NCBI RefSeq assembly: GCF_000982955.1
Contig: NZ_KQ058696.1
Span: 1 to 43,390, forward strand
Origin: Micromonospora sp. HK10
GTDB taxonomy: Bacteria; Actinomycetota; Actinomycetes; Mycobacteriales; Micromonosporaceae
Direction of reading: 5' to 3'
Length of the DNA stretch: 43,390 nt
Under the pieces are notes generated by a model. That model had not been told where the DNA came from, did no database searches, and worked only from the letters and a program-made list of their open reading frames with translations. Position numbers and translations under genes: made by a program. Positions within the stretch are counted from its first letter, which is position 1; each line of letters opens with the position of its first letter. Below are positions 26,131 through 34,571 of this stretch, one piece after another.

Positions 26131-27035
26131 CCGGCACACTGCTGCTGACCGTCGGGCTGGCCGTCCTGATCGGGGTCAGCCTCGGCCTGCTCGGCGGCGG
26201 CGGGTCGATCCTCGCCGTACCGCTGCTGGTCTACGTGGCCGGCCTGCCGGCCAAGGAGGCGATCGCCACCTCCCTGCTCGTCGTCGGCGCCACCAGCGCG
26301 GTCGGCGTGCTGCCACACGCCCGGGCCGGGCGGGTCCGCTGGCGTACCGGTCTGATCTTCGGCCTGGCGGGCATGACCGGCGCCTACGCCGGCGGCCGGC
26401 TGGCGGCGTTCGTCCCGGCCGGGCTCCTGCTCACCGGCTTCGCCCTGATGATGCTGGCCACCGCGGTCGCGATGATCCGCGGCCGGCGCGCCACCGAGGG
26501 CCGCCCAGCGCCGCACGAGTTGCCGGCGGCCCGGGTGATCCTGGACGGGATCGTGGTCGGGCTGGTCACCGGCCTGGTCGGCGCGGGCGGCGGCTTCCTG
26601 GTGGTGCCCGCCCTGGCCCTGCTCGGCGGCCTGCCGATGCCGGTCGCCGTCGGCACCTCCCTGGTGGTCATCGCCATGAAGTCCTTCGCCGGACTCGCCG
26701 GCCACCTGTCCAGCGTGAGCATCAACTGGGGTCTCGCGCTCGCGGTGACCGCGGCCGCCGTCGCCGGTAGCTTCCTCGGCGGGCGGCTCGCCGGGAAGAT
26801 CCCCGCGGCGCTGCTGCGCCAGGCGTTCGGCTGGTTCGTCGTGGTGATGGGCGTCTTCGTCCTCGCCCAGCAACTGCCGCCACGTCCGGCACTCGGCCTC
26901 GTTGTCGTGGGAGCGCTTGCCGTAGCCGGTACGGTCACGGTGGCGGGGGTGCGCCGCCGAAGGAGGGAGCACAGTGGACAGCAGCGCCTGGGACGCCCGG
27001 TACGCGAACACGTCGGGGCTGGTGTGGAGCGCTGA
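26127..27035 (+). CDS. TauE/SafE-family sulfite exporter
   Basis: 302 aa with about eight membrane helices and the glycine-rich family repeats LGLLGGGGSILAVPLLVYVAG and LVGAGGGFLVVPALALLGG. TauE/SafE proteins export sulfite or organosulfonates; next to persulfide-oxidising enzymes, sulfite or thiosulfate removal is likely. GTG 26127 overlaps the preceding TGA. The final 35 residues are an Arg-rich cytosolic tail, and the last 62 bases overlap the next gene in another frame, an unusually long overlap. Confidence 0.88.
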   Translation: MTGTLLLTVGLAVLIGVSLGLLGGGGSILAVPLLVYVAGLPAKEAIATSLLVVGATSAVGVLPHARAGRVRWRTGLIFGLAGMTGAYAGGRLAAFVPAGLLLTGFALMMLATAVAMIRGRRATEGRPAPHELPAARVILDGIVVGLVTGLVGAGGGFLVVPALALLGGLPMPVAVGTSLVVIAMKSFAGLAGHLSSVSINWGLALAVTAAAVAGSFLGGRLAGKIPAALLRQAFGWFVVVMGVFVLAQQLPPRPALGLVVVGALAVAGTVTVAGVRRRRREHSGQQRLGRPVREHVGAGVER

Positions 27036-27582
27036 ACCGAACCGCTTCGTGGTGGAGTCGGTCACCGGGTTGACCCCCGGCGCCGCGCTCGACCTGGCCG
27101 CCGGCGAGGGACGCAACGCGGTCTGGCTGGCCGAGCAGGGCTGGCGGGTCACCGCCGTGGACTTCTCGCCGGTGGCCGTCGAGCGGGGCCGTGAGCTGGC
27201 CGCCGCGCGGGACGTGCCGGTCGAGTGGCGGGTCGCGGACGTCACCGCGTACCGGCCGGTGCCGGGCAGCTACGACCTGGTGCTGATCAGCTACCTGCAC
27301 CTGCCCGCCCCGGCCCTGGCCGGCGTGCTCGACTCGGCCCGGCAGGCGCTGCGGCCCGGCGGCACCCTCGTCCTCGTCGGCCACGACCTGGCCAACCTGC
27401 GCGGCGGCATCGGCGGGCCGCAGGATCCGGCGGTGCTGCTCACCCCGGAGACGGTCGTCGACGGGCTCGCCGGTCTGCGCATCCAGCGCGCCGAGACGGC
27501 GCGCCGGCCGGTGCCCACCGGCGACGGCGGCAGCGTCGACGCCCTCGACACGGTCGTCGTCGCCACCCGGTCGGCCGACTGA
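26974..27582 (+). CDS. class I SAM-dependent methyltransferase
   Basis: 202 aa. The N-terminus WDARYANTSGLVWSAEPNRFVVE resembles TehB/thiopurine-type methyltransferases. Motif I is ALDLAAGEGRNAVWLAEQG, acidic loop VTAVDFSPVAVERG. GTG 26974 is firmly set by AGGAGGG six bases upstream, even though it lies inside the end of the exporter gene. Position in the sulfur operon makes a thiol, sulfide or selenium/tellurium substrate possible; that is inference only. Confidence 0.85.
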   Translation: MDSSAWDARYANTSGLVWSAEPNRFVVESVTGLTPGAALDLAAGEGRNAVWLAEQGWRVTAVDFSPVAVERGRELAAARDVPVEWRVADVTAYRPVPGSYDLVLISYLHLPAPALAGVLDSARQALRPGGTLVLVGHDLANLRGGIGGPQDPAVLLTPETVVDGLAGLRIQRAETARRPVPTGDGGSVDALDTVVVATRSAD

Positions 27583-27701
27583 CGCATCCCCCGGCGACCC
27601 GGCTCACGGACGCCGGAAACCGGCCGGACGCTGCGGAAAACCGCGCGCCGACCGGGCGGGTCGATACCATCCGGTGACGGCACGGCGGAGAGGACCACCG
27701 G

Positions 27702-28415
27702 GTGGGCGCACGATTCGAGGAACTGGCCTGGCGGGAGACCCCGATCGGCGAGATCAGCCTGCGCCGGCGCCGCGACCCGTCGCTGGACGTCGACGTGTAC
27801 GAGGTCAAGCTCGACGACGAGTTCCTGATGTCCAGCCTCTTCCCGGTCGCGGAGATCGAACTGGCCCGGCTCGGGCTGGCCCCGCTCGGCGACCAGCCGC
27901 TGGACGTGGTGGTGGGTGGGCTCGGCCTCGGCTACACGGCGCGCACCGCGCTCGAGGACCCCCGGGTACGCGACCTGCTGGTGGTCGAGGCGATCGAGGA
28001 CGTGATCGACTGGCACCGCCGCGACCTGCTGCCGTTCACCGCCGGGCTGGCCGCCGACCCGCGGACCCGGTTCGTCCGGGCGGACTTCTTCGCGGCGGTC
28101 GCCGCCGGAACGGGCTTCGATCCGGACTCGCCCGGCCGGCGGTTCCACGCCGTGCTGCTCGACGTGGACCACTCCCCCCGGCAGGTGCTGCATCCCAGCC
28201 ACGCCGACTTCTACACGGTCGACGGGCTGCGCCGGCTGGCCGCGCTGCTGCACCCGGACGGGGTGTTCGCGCTCTGGTCGAACGATCCGCCCGACCAGGC
28301 GTTCCAGCGGGTGCTGACCGCGGTCTTCCCGACCTCGGTGGCGCACGTGGTCCGCTTCCCCAACCCGTTGCAGGGCCGCGAGGCCGCGAACACCGTCTAC
28401 GTGGCCCGCTTCTGA
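27702..28415 (+). CDS. spermidine synthase-like protein
   Basis: 237 aa. The SAM/decarboxy-SAM-binding motif VVVGGLGLGYTARTAL, acidic LLVVEAIEDV and LLDVDHSPRQVLHP resemble the polyamine aminopropyltransferase fold. Actinomycete members of this type often lack the full polyamine-binding site, so the true substrate is uncertain. GTG 27702 follows GGAGAGGA by seven bases. TACCAT at 27665-27670 is a plausible -10. Stands alone. Confidence 0.8.
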   Translation: MGARFEELAWRETPIGEISLRRRRDPSLDVDVYEVKLDDEFLMSSLFPVAEIELARLGLAPLGDQPLDVVVGGLGLGYTARTALEDPRVRDLLVVEAIEDVIDWHRRDLLPFTAGLAADPRTRFVRADFFAAVAAGTGFDPDSPGRRFHAVLLDVDHSPRQVLHPSHADFYTVDGLRRLAALLHPDGVFALWSNDPPDQAFQRVLTAVFPTSVAHVVRFPNPLQGREAANTVYVARF

Positions 28416-28485
28416 CCGGTCGCCGGGCATGGTCCGGCCCGGAACGGGAAGGCGGGTGGCCTGCCGTCCGCACGGGAGGTCGAAC

Positions 28486-28647
28486 ATGCGCGCACTGCTC
28501 TGGGTGATCGGCGTCGTCGCCGCGATCCTCATCCTGCTCGGGCTGTTCCTGGAGGCGCTCCGCTGGCTGATCATCATCGGCGTCATCGCGGCGATCGTGC
28601 TGATCATTCTCGCCTTCGTCCGGGGCCGGCGGACGATGCAGCGGTAG
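28486..28647 (+). CDS. small hydrophobic membrane protein
   Basis: 53 aa from ATG 28486, with GGGAGGT five bases upstream. It is nearly all hydrophobic: two adjacent helices (ALLWVIGVVAAILILLGLF and LIIIGVIAAIVLIILAFV) and a basic C-terminal RGRRTMQR. Small proteins like this are widespread in actinomycetes; I do not know its function. The frame is open from 28429 but the ribosome-binding site selects this start. Confidence 0.75.
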   Translation: MRALLWVIGVVAAILILLGLFLEALRWLIIIGVIAAIVLIILAFVRGRRTMQR

Positions 28648-28719
28648 CGCCGCTGACCCGTGGGCCGGCCGGGTCCGGCGTGCCGCCGTTCACCCCGGAG
28701 GCAGCGACGTCGGCGTAGG

Positions 28720-28733
28720 TTACCAGCTGGTAA
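28720..28733. promoter_or_regulatory. perfect 14-bp palindrome upstream of the acyl-CoA ligase gene
   Basis: TTACCAGCTGGTAA reads identically on both strands and lies 62 bases before the start codon. Its size and symmetry suit a TetR-family repressor, a class that often controls fatty-acid degradation genes in actinobacteria. No TetR gene is adjacent. Confidence 0.6.
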
Positions 28734-28795
28734 GTTGGCGGGGTGGTGGCCGATCGTGTCCGCTCGGCCACCCCCGGCCACGAGGAGAGACGGCG

Positions 28796-30478
28796 ATGGA
28801 CGCGACCGCCGAGCGCCCCTGGATCCGCAGCTACGCCCCGGGCGTGCCGGCCACCGTGGCCGCACCCGACGGCTCGCTGGTCGACCTGCTGGCCGGCGCC
28901 GCCCGCCGGTACGGCGACCGTGTCGCGCTGGACTTCTTCGGCGCCACCACCACGTACACCGACCTGGCCGACCAGGTGGCCCGCGCGGCGGAGGCACTGC
29001 GCCGGCTGGGCGTGGCCCGCGGTGACCGGGTCGCCCTGGTGCTGCCCAACTGCCCACAGCACGTGGTCGCCTTCTACGCGGTGCTGCGCCTCGGCGCCGT
29101 GGTGGTCGAGCACAACCCGCTCTACACGGCGCAGGAGCTGGCGCAACAGCTCACCGACCACGGCGCCGAGGTGGCGGTGGTCTGGGACAAGGTCGCCCCG
29201 CTGGTCGCCGGCCGCGGCGCGGTCCGCACCGTGGTCGCCGTCGACCTGACCGCGGCGCTGCCGCGGCTCAAGCGCTGGGCGCTGCGGTTGCCGCTGCCCA
29301 AGGTGCGCGCCGCCCGCGCCGCGATGACCGCCCCGGCGCCCGGCACGCACGCCTGGTCGGCGCTGGTCGCGGGCGCGCCGCCGCTGGCCACCGACCATCC
29401 CGCGCCCGCCGTGGGCGACGTCGCGCTGCTGCAGTACACCGGCGGCACCACGGGCGTCCCGAAGGGCGCCGTCCTGACCCACCGCAACCTGCGGGCCAAC
29501 GCCGCGCAGGGCCGGGCGTGGGTGCCCGGCCTGCGGGACGGCGCCGAGACCGTCTACGCCGTGCTGCCGCTGTTCCACGCGTACGGGCTGACGCTGTGCC
29601 TGACCTTCGCGGTGAGCATCGGCGCCACCCTGGTGCTCTTTCCCCGGTTCGACCTCGACCAGGTGCTCGACGCGGTCCGTCGTCGCCCGCCGACGTTCCT
29701 GCCGGCCGTCCCGCCGATCTACGCGCGGCTCGCCCTGGCGGCCCGGGAACGCGGCGTGGATCTCACCTCGATCCGGTACGCCATCTCCGGCGCGATGACG
29801 CTCCCGCCGGCGACGGTGGATCTGTGGGAGTCGGTGACCGGCGGCCTGCTCGTCGAGGGGTACGGGATGACCGAGACCTCCCCGATCACCCTCGGCAACC
29901 CGGTCGCACCCACCCGCCGTCCCGGTACCGTCGGCGTGCCCTTCCCCTCCACCGACGTCCGCATCGTCGATCCGGCGGACCCGACCCGGGACCGGCCGCC
30001 CGGCCAGCCCGGTGAGCTGCTGATCCGTGGTCCACAGGTATTCGCCGGCTACTGGAACCGCCCGGAGGAGACGGCGAAGGTGCTGCTCCCCGGCGGCTGG
30101 CTGCGCACCGGGGACATCGTCACCATGGACGCCGACGGCTTCGTGACGGTGGTCGACCGGATCAAGGAGCTGATCATCACGGGCGGGTTCAACGTCTACC
30201 CGTCCGAGGTAGAGGAGGCGCTGCGCCGGGTGGCCGGGGTCCGGGAGGCCTGCGCCGTCGGCGTGCCCGTCGCCGCCGGCGGCGAGGACGTGGTCGCCGT
30301 GGTGATCCTCGACCCGGGGGCCGGGACGGACCCGGAGTCGGTCCGGTCGGCCTGCCGGCAGCACCTCGCCGGCTACAAGGTGCCCCGCCGGGTCGTGGTG
30401 GCCGACGAGCTGCCGCGCTCCCAGATCGGCAAGATCCTCCGCCGCGAGGTCCGCGACCGGTTGCTCGCCGACGACTGA
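28796..30478 (+). CDS. long-chain acyl-CoA synthetase (AMP-forming)
   Basis: 560 aa ANL-superfamily enzyme: P-loop-like YTGGTTGVPKGAVLTH, GYGMTETSPITLGNP, WLRTGDIVTMDADGF, and the C-terminal catalytic lysine in RSQIGKILRREV. It activates a fatty acid to its CoA thioester in the cytosol or at the membrane face. ATG 28796 has GAGGAGAG upstream. The upstream palindrome suggests fatty-acid-responsive repression, and an acyl-CoA dehydrogenase gene lies 2 kb away. Confidence 0.92.
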   Translation: MDATAERPWIRSYAPGVPATVAAPDGSLVDLLAGAARRYGDRVALDFFGATTTYTDLADQVARAAEALRRLGVARGDRVALVLPNCPQHVVAFYAVLRLGAVVVEHNPLYTAQELAQQLTDHGAEVAVVWDKVAPLVAGRGAVRTVVAVDLTAALPRLKRWALRLPLPKVRAARAAMTAPAPGTHAWSALVAGAPPLATDHPAPAVGDVALLQYTGGTTGVPKGAVLTHRNLRANAAQGRAWVPGLRDGAETVYAVLPLFHAYGLTLCLTFAVSIGATLVLFPRFDLDQVLDAVRRRPPTFLPAVPPIYARLALAARERGVDLTSIRYAISGAMTLPPATVDLWESVTGGLLVEGYGMTETSPITLGNPVAPTRRPGTVGVPFPSTDVRIVDPADPTRDRPPGQPGELLIRGPQVFAGYWNRPEETAKVLLPGGWLRTGDIVTMDADGFVTVVDRIKELIITGGFNVYPSEVEEALRRVAGVREACAVGVPVAAGGEDVVAVVILDPGAGTDPESVRSACRQHLAGYKVPRRVVVADELPRSQIGKILRREVRDRLLADD

Positions 30479-30510
30479 GCCGCCGCGTGCGGGCTGTCGG
30501 CGGTGCTGCC

Positions 30511-30516
30511 TATGGT
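30511..30516 (+). promoter_or_regulatory. -10 box for a leaderless start
   Basis: TATGGT ends six bases before GTG 30523; no Shine-Dalgarno is present. Confidence 0.5.
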
Positions 30517-30522
30517 GTGCGG

Positions 30523-31611
30523 GTGGTCGATCGTCGTCAGGTGCTGACCTTCCGGGTCCGGGCCCAGCAGCTCGACCGGGCCGGGGGCTCGCTCGCGGAC
30601 ACCGCCGTGCTCGACATCGGGGTGCAGGACACCGGCCCGGACGGCGCCCGGTGGGCGCTCGCCGTTCGCGGTGTCGACGTGACCGCGCTCGACGACGAGG
30701 AGCTGGTCCTGCTCTGGACCGTGCGCGGCGCGCCCCACCTCTACCGCCGCGCCGAGCTGCCGGCGGTGGCCGCCGCGGTCGCGCCGTTCTCCGACGCCGA
30801 CGCCGGCAAGCGCATCTACGACGCCGCCAAGCCGTTGAAGGCGGCCGGCATCGGCATCCTGGCCGCCCTCGACGAGGTAGCCGACCGGATGCGCGCCATC
30901 GTCACCGAACCGACCGTCAAAGGCGACGTCTCCGGCCGGCTGGGCGAGCTGCTGCCCGAGCCCTACCTGCGGTCCTGCCGGCCCTGTAACGCCACCCACG
31001 TGTACGAGATGCCGTTCCGGCTGGCCGCGCTGCGGGCCGGGCTGGAGCTGCGGCTCGACACGTCGCCGCCGGTCCTGCAACGGATCGGCGGGTTCCGGAA
31101 GGCGGCCACCCCGGGTGACCGGTTCGACCTGATCCGCGCCTACCTGCGGCTGCTCGGTCCGGCCACCCCGCAGCACGTCGCCGGCTACCTCGACGCCCCG
31201 GTCAAGGAGGTGAAGGCGCACTGGCCGCGGGACGTGGTCGAGGTGCCGGTCGACGGCGAGGCCCGGTGGCTGCTCGCCGCCGACGAGCCGGCGCTCACCT
31301 CGGCCGGCGCCCCGGTGACCCGCCTGCTCGGCCCGTACGACCTCTTCCTCCAGGGCAAGGACCGGGACACCCTGGTGCCGGACCGGGCGCGGGCCAAGGA
31401 GCTGTGGCCGGTGCTGGGCCGCCCGGGCGCGGTCCTGGTCGACGGCGACCTGGTCGGCACCTGGCGTCCCCGCAAGTCCGGCAAGGCTCTGACGGTCACC
31501 GTCCAGCCCTGGCAGAAGCTGCCCGGGGCCACCCGCGAGGCGGTGACCGACGAAGCCGAGCGGCTCGCCGCGTACCGTGGCGTCTCCCTCGCCGGGGTCG
31601 ACTTCGCCTGA
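30523..31611 (+). CDS. winged-helix DNA-binding domain protein (HTH_42 family)
   Basis: 362 aa. It matches the HTH_42 (formerly DUF1006) winged-helix family related to DNA glycosylases of the AlkX/YcaQ type, with the segments TVRGAPHLYRRAELPAV, RPCNATHVYEMPFRLAAL, LLGPYDLFLQGKDRD and GTWRPRKSGKALTV. Family members bind DNA and some remove damaged or crosslinked bases; the activity is not proven for this branch. GTG 30523 is preferred over 30487 because a -10 box lies at the leaderless distance and homology begins there. Confidence 0.8.
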   Translation: MVDRRQVLTFRVRAQQLDRAGGSLADTAVLDIGVQDTGPDGARWALAVRGVDVTALDDEELVLLWTVRGAPHLYRRAELPAVAAAVAPFSDADAGKRIYDAAKPLKAAGIGILAALDEVADRMRAIVTEPTVKGDVSGRLGELLPEPYLRSCRPCNATHVYEMPFRLAALRAGLELRLDTSPPVLQRIGGFRKAATPGDRFDLIRAYLRLLGPATPQHVAGYLDAPVKEVKAHWPRDVVEVPVDGEARWLLAADEPALTSAGAPVTRLLGPYDLFLQGKDRDTLVPDRARAKELWPVLGRPGAVLVDGDLVGTWRPRKSGKALTVTVQPWQKLPGATREAVTDEAERLAAYRGVSLAGVDFA

Positions 31612-31747
31612 ACCGGCCGGTCGGGCCGGCGGGTGTCCTGCCGCCGATGTCGGGCCGGCTGTCCGGAATCGGCGGTGCCGTTCGTCAGGTATGTCGAGTC
31701 GACGCGACGCCAGTTGCCGCCGCGTCATCTGACCTACGGAGGACGCC

Positions 31748-32260
31748 GTGCCACTACCAGCCATGCCGATCGAGACCGACCTGCTCCTCGCGCACCTGAA
31801 CGGCCAGCGCCAGCACGTGCTGGGCATCCTGGACGGGCTTGACGAGGACGCGCTGCGCCGGCCGGTGCTGCCGTCGGGCTGGAGCTGCCTCGGCCTGGTA
31901 CGCCACCTCACCGAGGACGTCGAGCGCTTCTGGTTCCGCTGCGTCATGGGCGGCGAGCCGACGGCCATCGTCGCGCTGAGCCAGGGCACGGAAGCCTGGC
32001 AGGTCGACCCGGACGTCCCGGCCGCCGTGGTGCTGGACCGCTACCGGCAGGAGATCGACCGGGCCAACGCGGTCCTCGCCGGCACACCGCTGGACGCCCC
32101 GCCCGCCTGGTGGCCGCCGGACCAGCTCGGCGACTGGCGGCTGGCCAGCGCGCGGGAGGTCATCCTGCACGTGATCACCGAGACCGCGTGCCACGCCGGT
32201 CACCTGGACGCGGTCCGGGAACTCATCGACGGCCGGACCTGGCTGGTCATCACCACCTGA
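31748..32260 (+). CDS. DinB-family protein (DUF664)
   Basis: 170 aa four-helix DinB/DUF664 protein. The metal-binding histidines are in GLVRHLTEDVERFWF (H53) and HVITETACHAGHLDAVREL (H149 and H152). The family includes metal-dependent thiol-S-transferases that use mycothiol or bacillithiol, fitting an actinomycete. GTG 31748 has GGAGGA five bases upstream. Confidence 0.87.
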   Translation: MPLPAMPIETDLLLAHLNGQRQHVLGILDGLDEDALRRPVLPSGWSCLGLVRHLTEDVERFWFRCVMGGEPTAIVALSQGTEAWQVDPDVPAAVVLDRYRQEIDRANAVLAGTPLDAPPAWWPPDQLGDWRLASAREVILHVITETACHAGHLDAVRELIDGRTWLVITT

Positions 32261-32318
32261 CCGGGGAGCGCGACGCCGGGTACCGTGCCGCGGTCGCATT
32301 TCTGGGATGCTCTCTCCC

Positions 32319-32723
32319 GTGACGAGTTTCCGCCGCCGGGTGACATCGGGATCACCCCTGGAACCGGAGATCGGCTTCTCCCGCGCCGTGCGGGTCGGAC
32401 CGTACGTCTCCGTGGCCGGCACCGCGCCGATCGCCGACGACGGCACCACCACCGCTCCCGGCGACGTCTACGCCCAGTCCGTACGCTGCCTGGACATCGC
32501 CGAACACGCGCTGCGCGAGGCCGGCGCGACGCTGGCCGACGTGATCAGGACCCGGGTCATGCTCGTGGACATCGACCGCTGGCGGGAGGCGGCGCGGGCG
32601 CACGGCGAACGCTTCGCCGAGGTGCGACCCGCGTGCACCTTTGTGGAGGTGTCGCGGTTCATCGATCCGGAGTGGTTGGTGGAGTTCGAGGTCGACGCCG
32701 TCGTGCCGGACGAGCGCCGGTAG
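32319..32723 (+). CDS. RidA-family protein
   Basis: 134 aa from GTG 32319; ATG 32307 would add four residues. The RidA/YjgF fold is seen in FSRAVRVGPYVSVAGTAPI, DVYAQSVRCLDIAEHALREAG, VIRTRVMLVDIDRW and RPACTFVEVSRFIDPEWLVEFEVDA. The conserved Arg (RTRVML) and terminal Glu suggest enamine/imine deaminase activity or an archaic-type relative. No strong ribosome-binding site; GATGCT seven bases upstream of the GTG may be a -10. It converges with the acyl-CoA dehydrogenase gene only seven bases away. Confidence 0.85.
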   Translation: MTSFRRRVTSGSPLEPEIGFSRAVRVGPYVSVAGTAPIADDGTTTAPGDVYAQSVRCLDIAEHALREAGATLADVIRTRVMLVDIDRWREAARAHGERFAEVRPACTFVEVSRFIDPEWLVEFEVDAVVPDERR

Positions 32724-32730
32724 GGCAAGG

Positions 32731-34548
32731 TCAGAACCAGTTCTCCCGGGCGTCCAGCGTGGTCCGGTCCAGGCTCTCGAGCAGGTCGAACTGCGGCCCG
32801 GTCCGGGGCAGTTCGTAGCGGAAGAAGTACCGGGCGGCCTGCCGCTTGCCGGCGAGGAAGTCACCCTCCGCGCCGTCGCGCGGGCCCAGCGCCTCGACCG
32901 CGAGCACCTGCTCCAGCCACATCCAGGCGATCACCACATGCCCGACGGCCTCCAGGTAGAGGCTGGCGTTGGCCAGGGCCAGCTCGGGGTCGCCGGTGCC
33001 GTGCAGCCGGCGGGTCACCAGGGCGATCCGGTCCACGGCCGTACCGAGCGGCGCGGCCAGTTCGGCGGCCAAACCCTCGGCCTTCCAGGCCCGGGTCACC
33101 GTGGCGCGGATCGTCTCCAGCAGCAGCTCCAGCCCGGCCCCGCCGCGCATGGTGACCTTGCGGCCGAGCAGGTCGAGGGCCTGGATGCCGTGCGTCCCCT
33201 CGTGGATGGGGTTGAGCCGGTTGTCCCGCCAGTGCTGCTCGACGTCGTAGTCGCGGGTGTAGCCGGCGCCGCCGTGCACCTGGATGGCCAGGTCGTTGGC
33301 GGCCAGGCACCACTGCGACGGCCAGCTCTTGGCGATCGGGGTGAGCAGGTCCAGCAGCAGGCGGGCGCGGGCCCGGTCGGCCTCGGCGGGGGCGGTCTTC
33401 TCCTCGTCGAGCAGCCGCCCGCAGTAGAGGATCAACGCGAGCGCGCCCTCCACGTAGCTCTTCTGGGCCAGCAACATCCGGCGTACGTCGGGGTGGGCGA
33501 TGATCGGCACCTGCGGCGCCGTGGGGTCCTTGTCGGCGACGGGCCGGCCCTGCGGGCGCTGCCGGGCGTAGTCGAGGGACTTCAGATAGCCGGTGTAGCC
33601 GAGGGCGGTGGCGCCGGCCCCCACTCCGATGCGCGCCTCGTTCATCATGTGGAACATCTGCGCGAGCCCCTGGTGCGGCTCGCCGACCAGGTAGCCGACC
33701 GCCCCGGCCCGCCCGTACGGCCGGTGCACGCCCTCGCCGAAGTTGAGCAGGGTGTTGGTGGTGCCCCGGTAGCCCAGCTTGTGGTTGAGGCCGACCAGCA
33801 CCACGTCGTTGCGCGGTCCGAGCGCGCCGTCCTCGTCGAGCAGCACCTTCGGCACGATGAACAGCGAGATGCCTTTCACCCCGGGCGGCCCGCCGGGGAT
33901 CCGGGCCAGCACCAGGTGCACGATGTTCTGGGCCAGCTCGTGGTCCCCGCCGGAGATCCACATCTTGGTGCCGACGAGCCGGTAGGTGCCGTCGTCCTGC
34001 GGGGTGGCCCGGGTGGTGATGTCCGCCAGCGAGCTGCCGGCCTGCGGCTCGGACAGGCACATGGTGCCGAAGAACCGGCCCTCGATCATCGGCCGGACCC
34101 AGGTGTCGATCTGCTCGGCGCTGCCGTGGGTGAGCAGCAGGTTGGCGTTGCCCCGGGTGAGGAACGGGTACGCGGCGGTGCCGACGTTGGCGGCGTGGAA
34201 CCAGGCGAAGCAGCCTTCCGCCACGGCGTGCGGCAACTGCATCCCGCCGACCGTCTCGTCCATGGTGGCCGACAGCAGCCCGGCCTCGGCGAACACGTCC
34301 AGGGCCGCCTTGACCTGCGGGATGATCCGTACCCGGCCACCGTCGACGGTGGGTTCGGTGGCATCGGCGGCCTTGTTGTGGGTGGCGAAGTGCTCGGCGG
34401 CGATCTGGGCGGAGAGGTCCAGCACCGCGTCGAAGGTCTCCCGCGAGTGCTCGGCGTAGCGGGGCCGCTCGGTCAGCCGGGTCACGTCGAGCCAGTCGTA
34501 GAGCAGGAACGCCAGATCACGACGGGACAGCAGGGTGGACGACGACAC
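32731..34548 (-). CDS. acyl-CoA dehydrogenase (large, ~600-residue type)
   Basis: 605 aa FAD enzyme for the first step of beta-oxidation. FAD/substrate motifs are TMCLSEPQAGSSLAD, KMWISGGDHEL and GLNHKLGYRGTTNT; the catalytic-base region is NPIHEGTHGIQALDLLGRK. The extra C-terminal helical domain (after about residue 470) marks the ACAD10/FadE5-like long form used for long-chain substrates. GTG 34548 has AAGGAG upstream. The AAA ATPase gene lies 23 bases upstream on the same strand, so co-transcription is possible. Confidence 0.92.
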   Translation of the reverse strand: MSSSTLLSRRDLAFLLYDWLDVTRLTERPRYAEHSRETFDAVLDLSAQIAAEHFATHNKAADATEPTVDGGRVRIIPQVKAALDVFAEAGLLSATMDETVGGMQLPHAVAEGCFAWFHAANVGTAAYPFLTRGNANLLLTHGSAEQIDTWVRPMIEGRFFGTMCLSEPQAGSSLADITTRATPQDDGTYRLVGTKMWISGGDHELAQNIVHLVLARIPGGPPGVKGISLFIVPKVLLDEDGALGPRNDVVLVGLNHKLGYRGTTNTLLNFGEGVHRPYGRAGAVGYLVGEPHQGLAQMFHMMNEARIGVGAGATALGYTGYLKSLDYARQRPQGRPVADKDPTAPQVPIIAHPDVRRMLLAQKSYVEGALALILYCGRLLDEEKTAPAEADRARARLLLDLLTPIAKSWPSQWCLAANDLAIQVHGGAGYTRDYDVEQHWRDNRLNPIHEGTHGIQALDLLGRKVTMRGGAGLELLLETIRATVTRAWKAEGLAAELAAPLGTAVDRIALVTRRLHGTGDPELALANASLYLEAVGHVVIAWMWLEQVLAVEALGPRDGAEGDFLAGKRQAARYFFRYELPRTGPQFDLLESLDRTTLDARENWF

Positions 34549-34571
34549 GGTGCTCCTTCCGTGGGCCGTCG

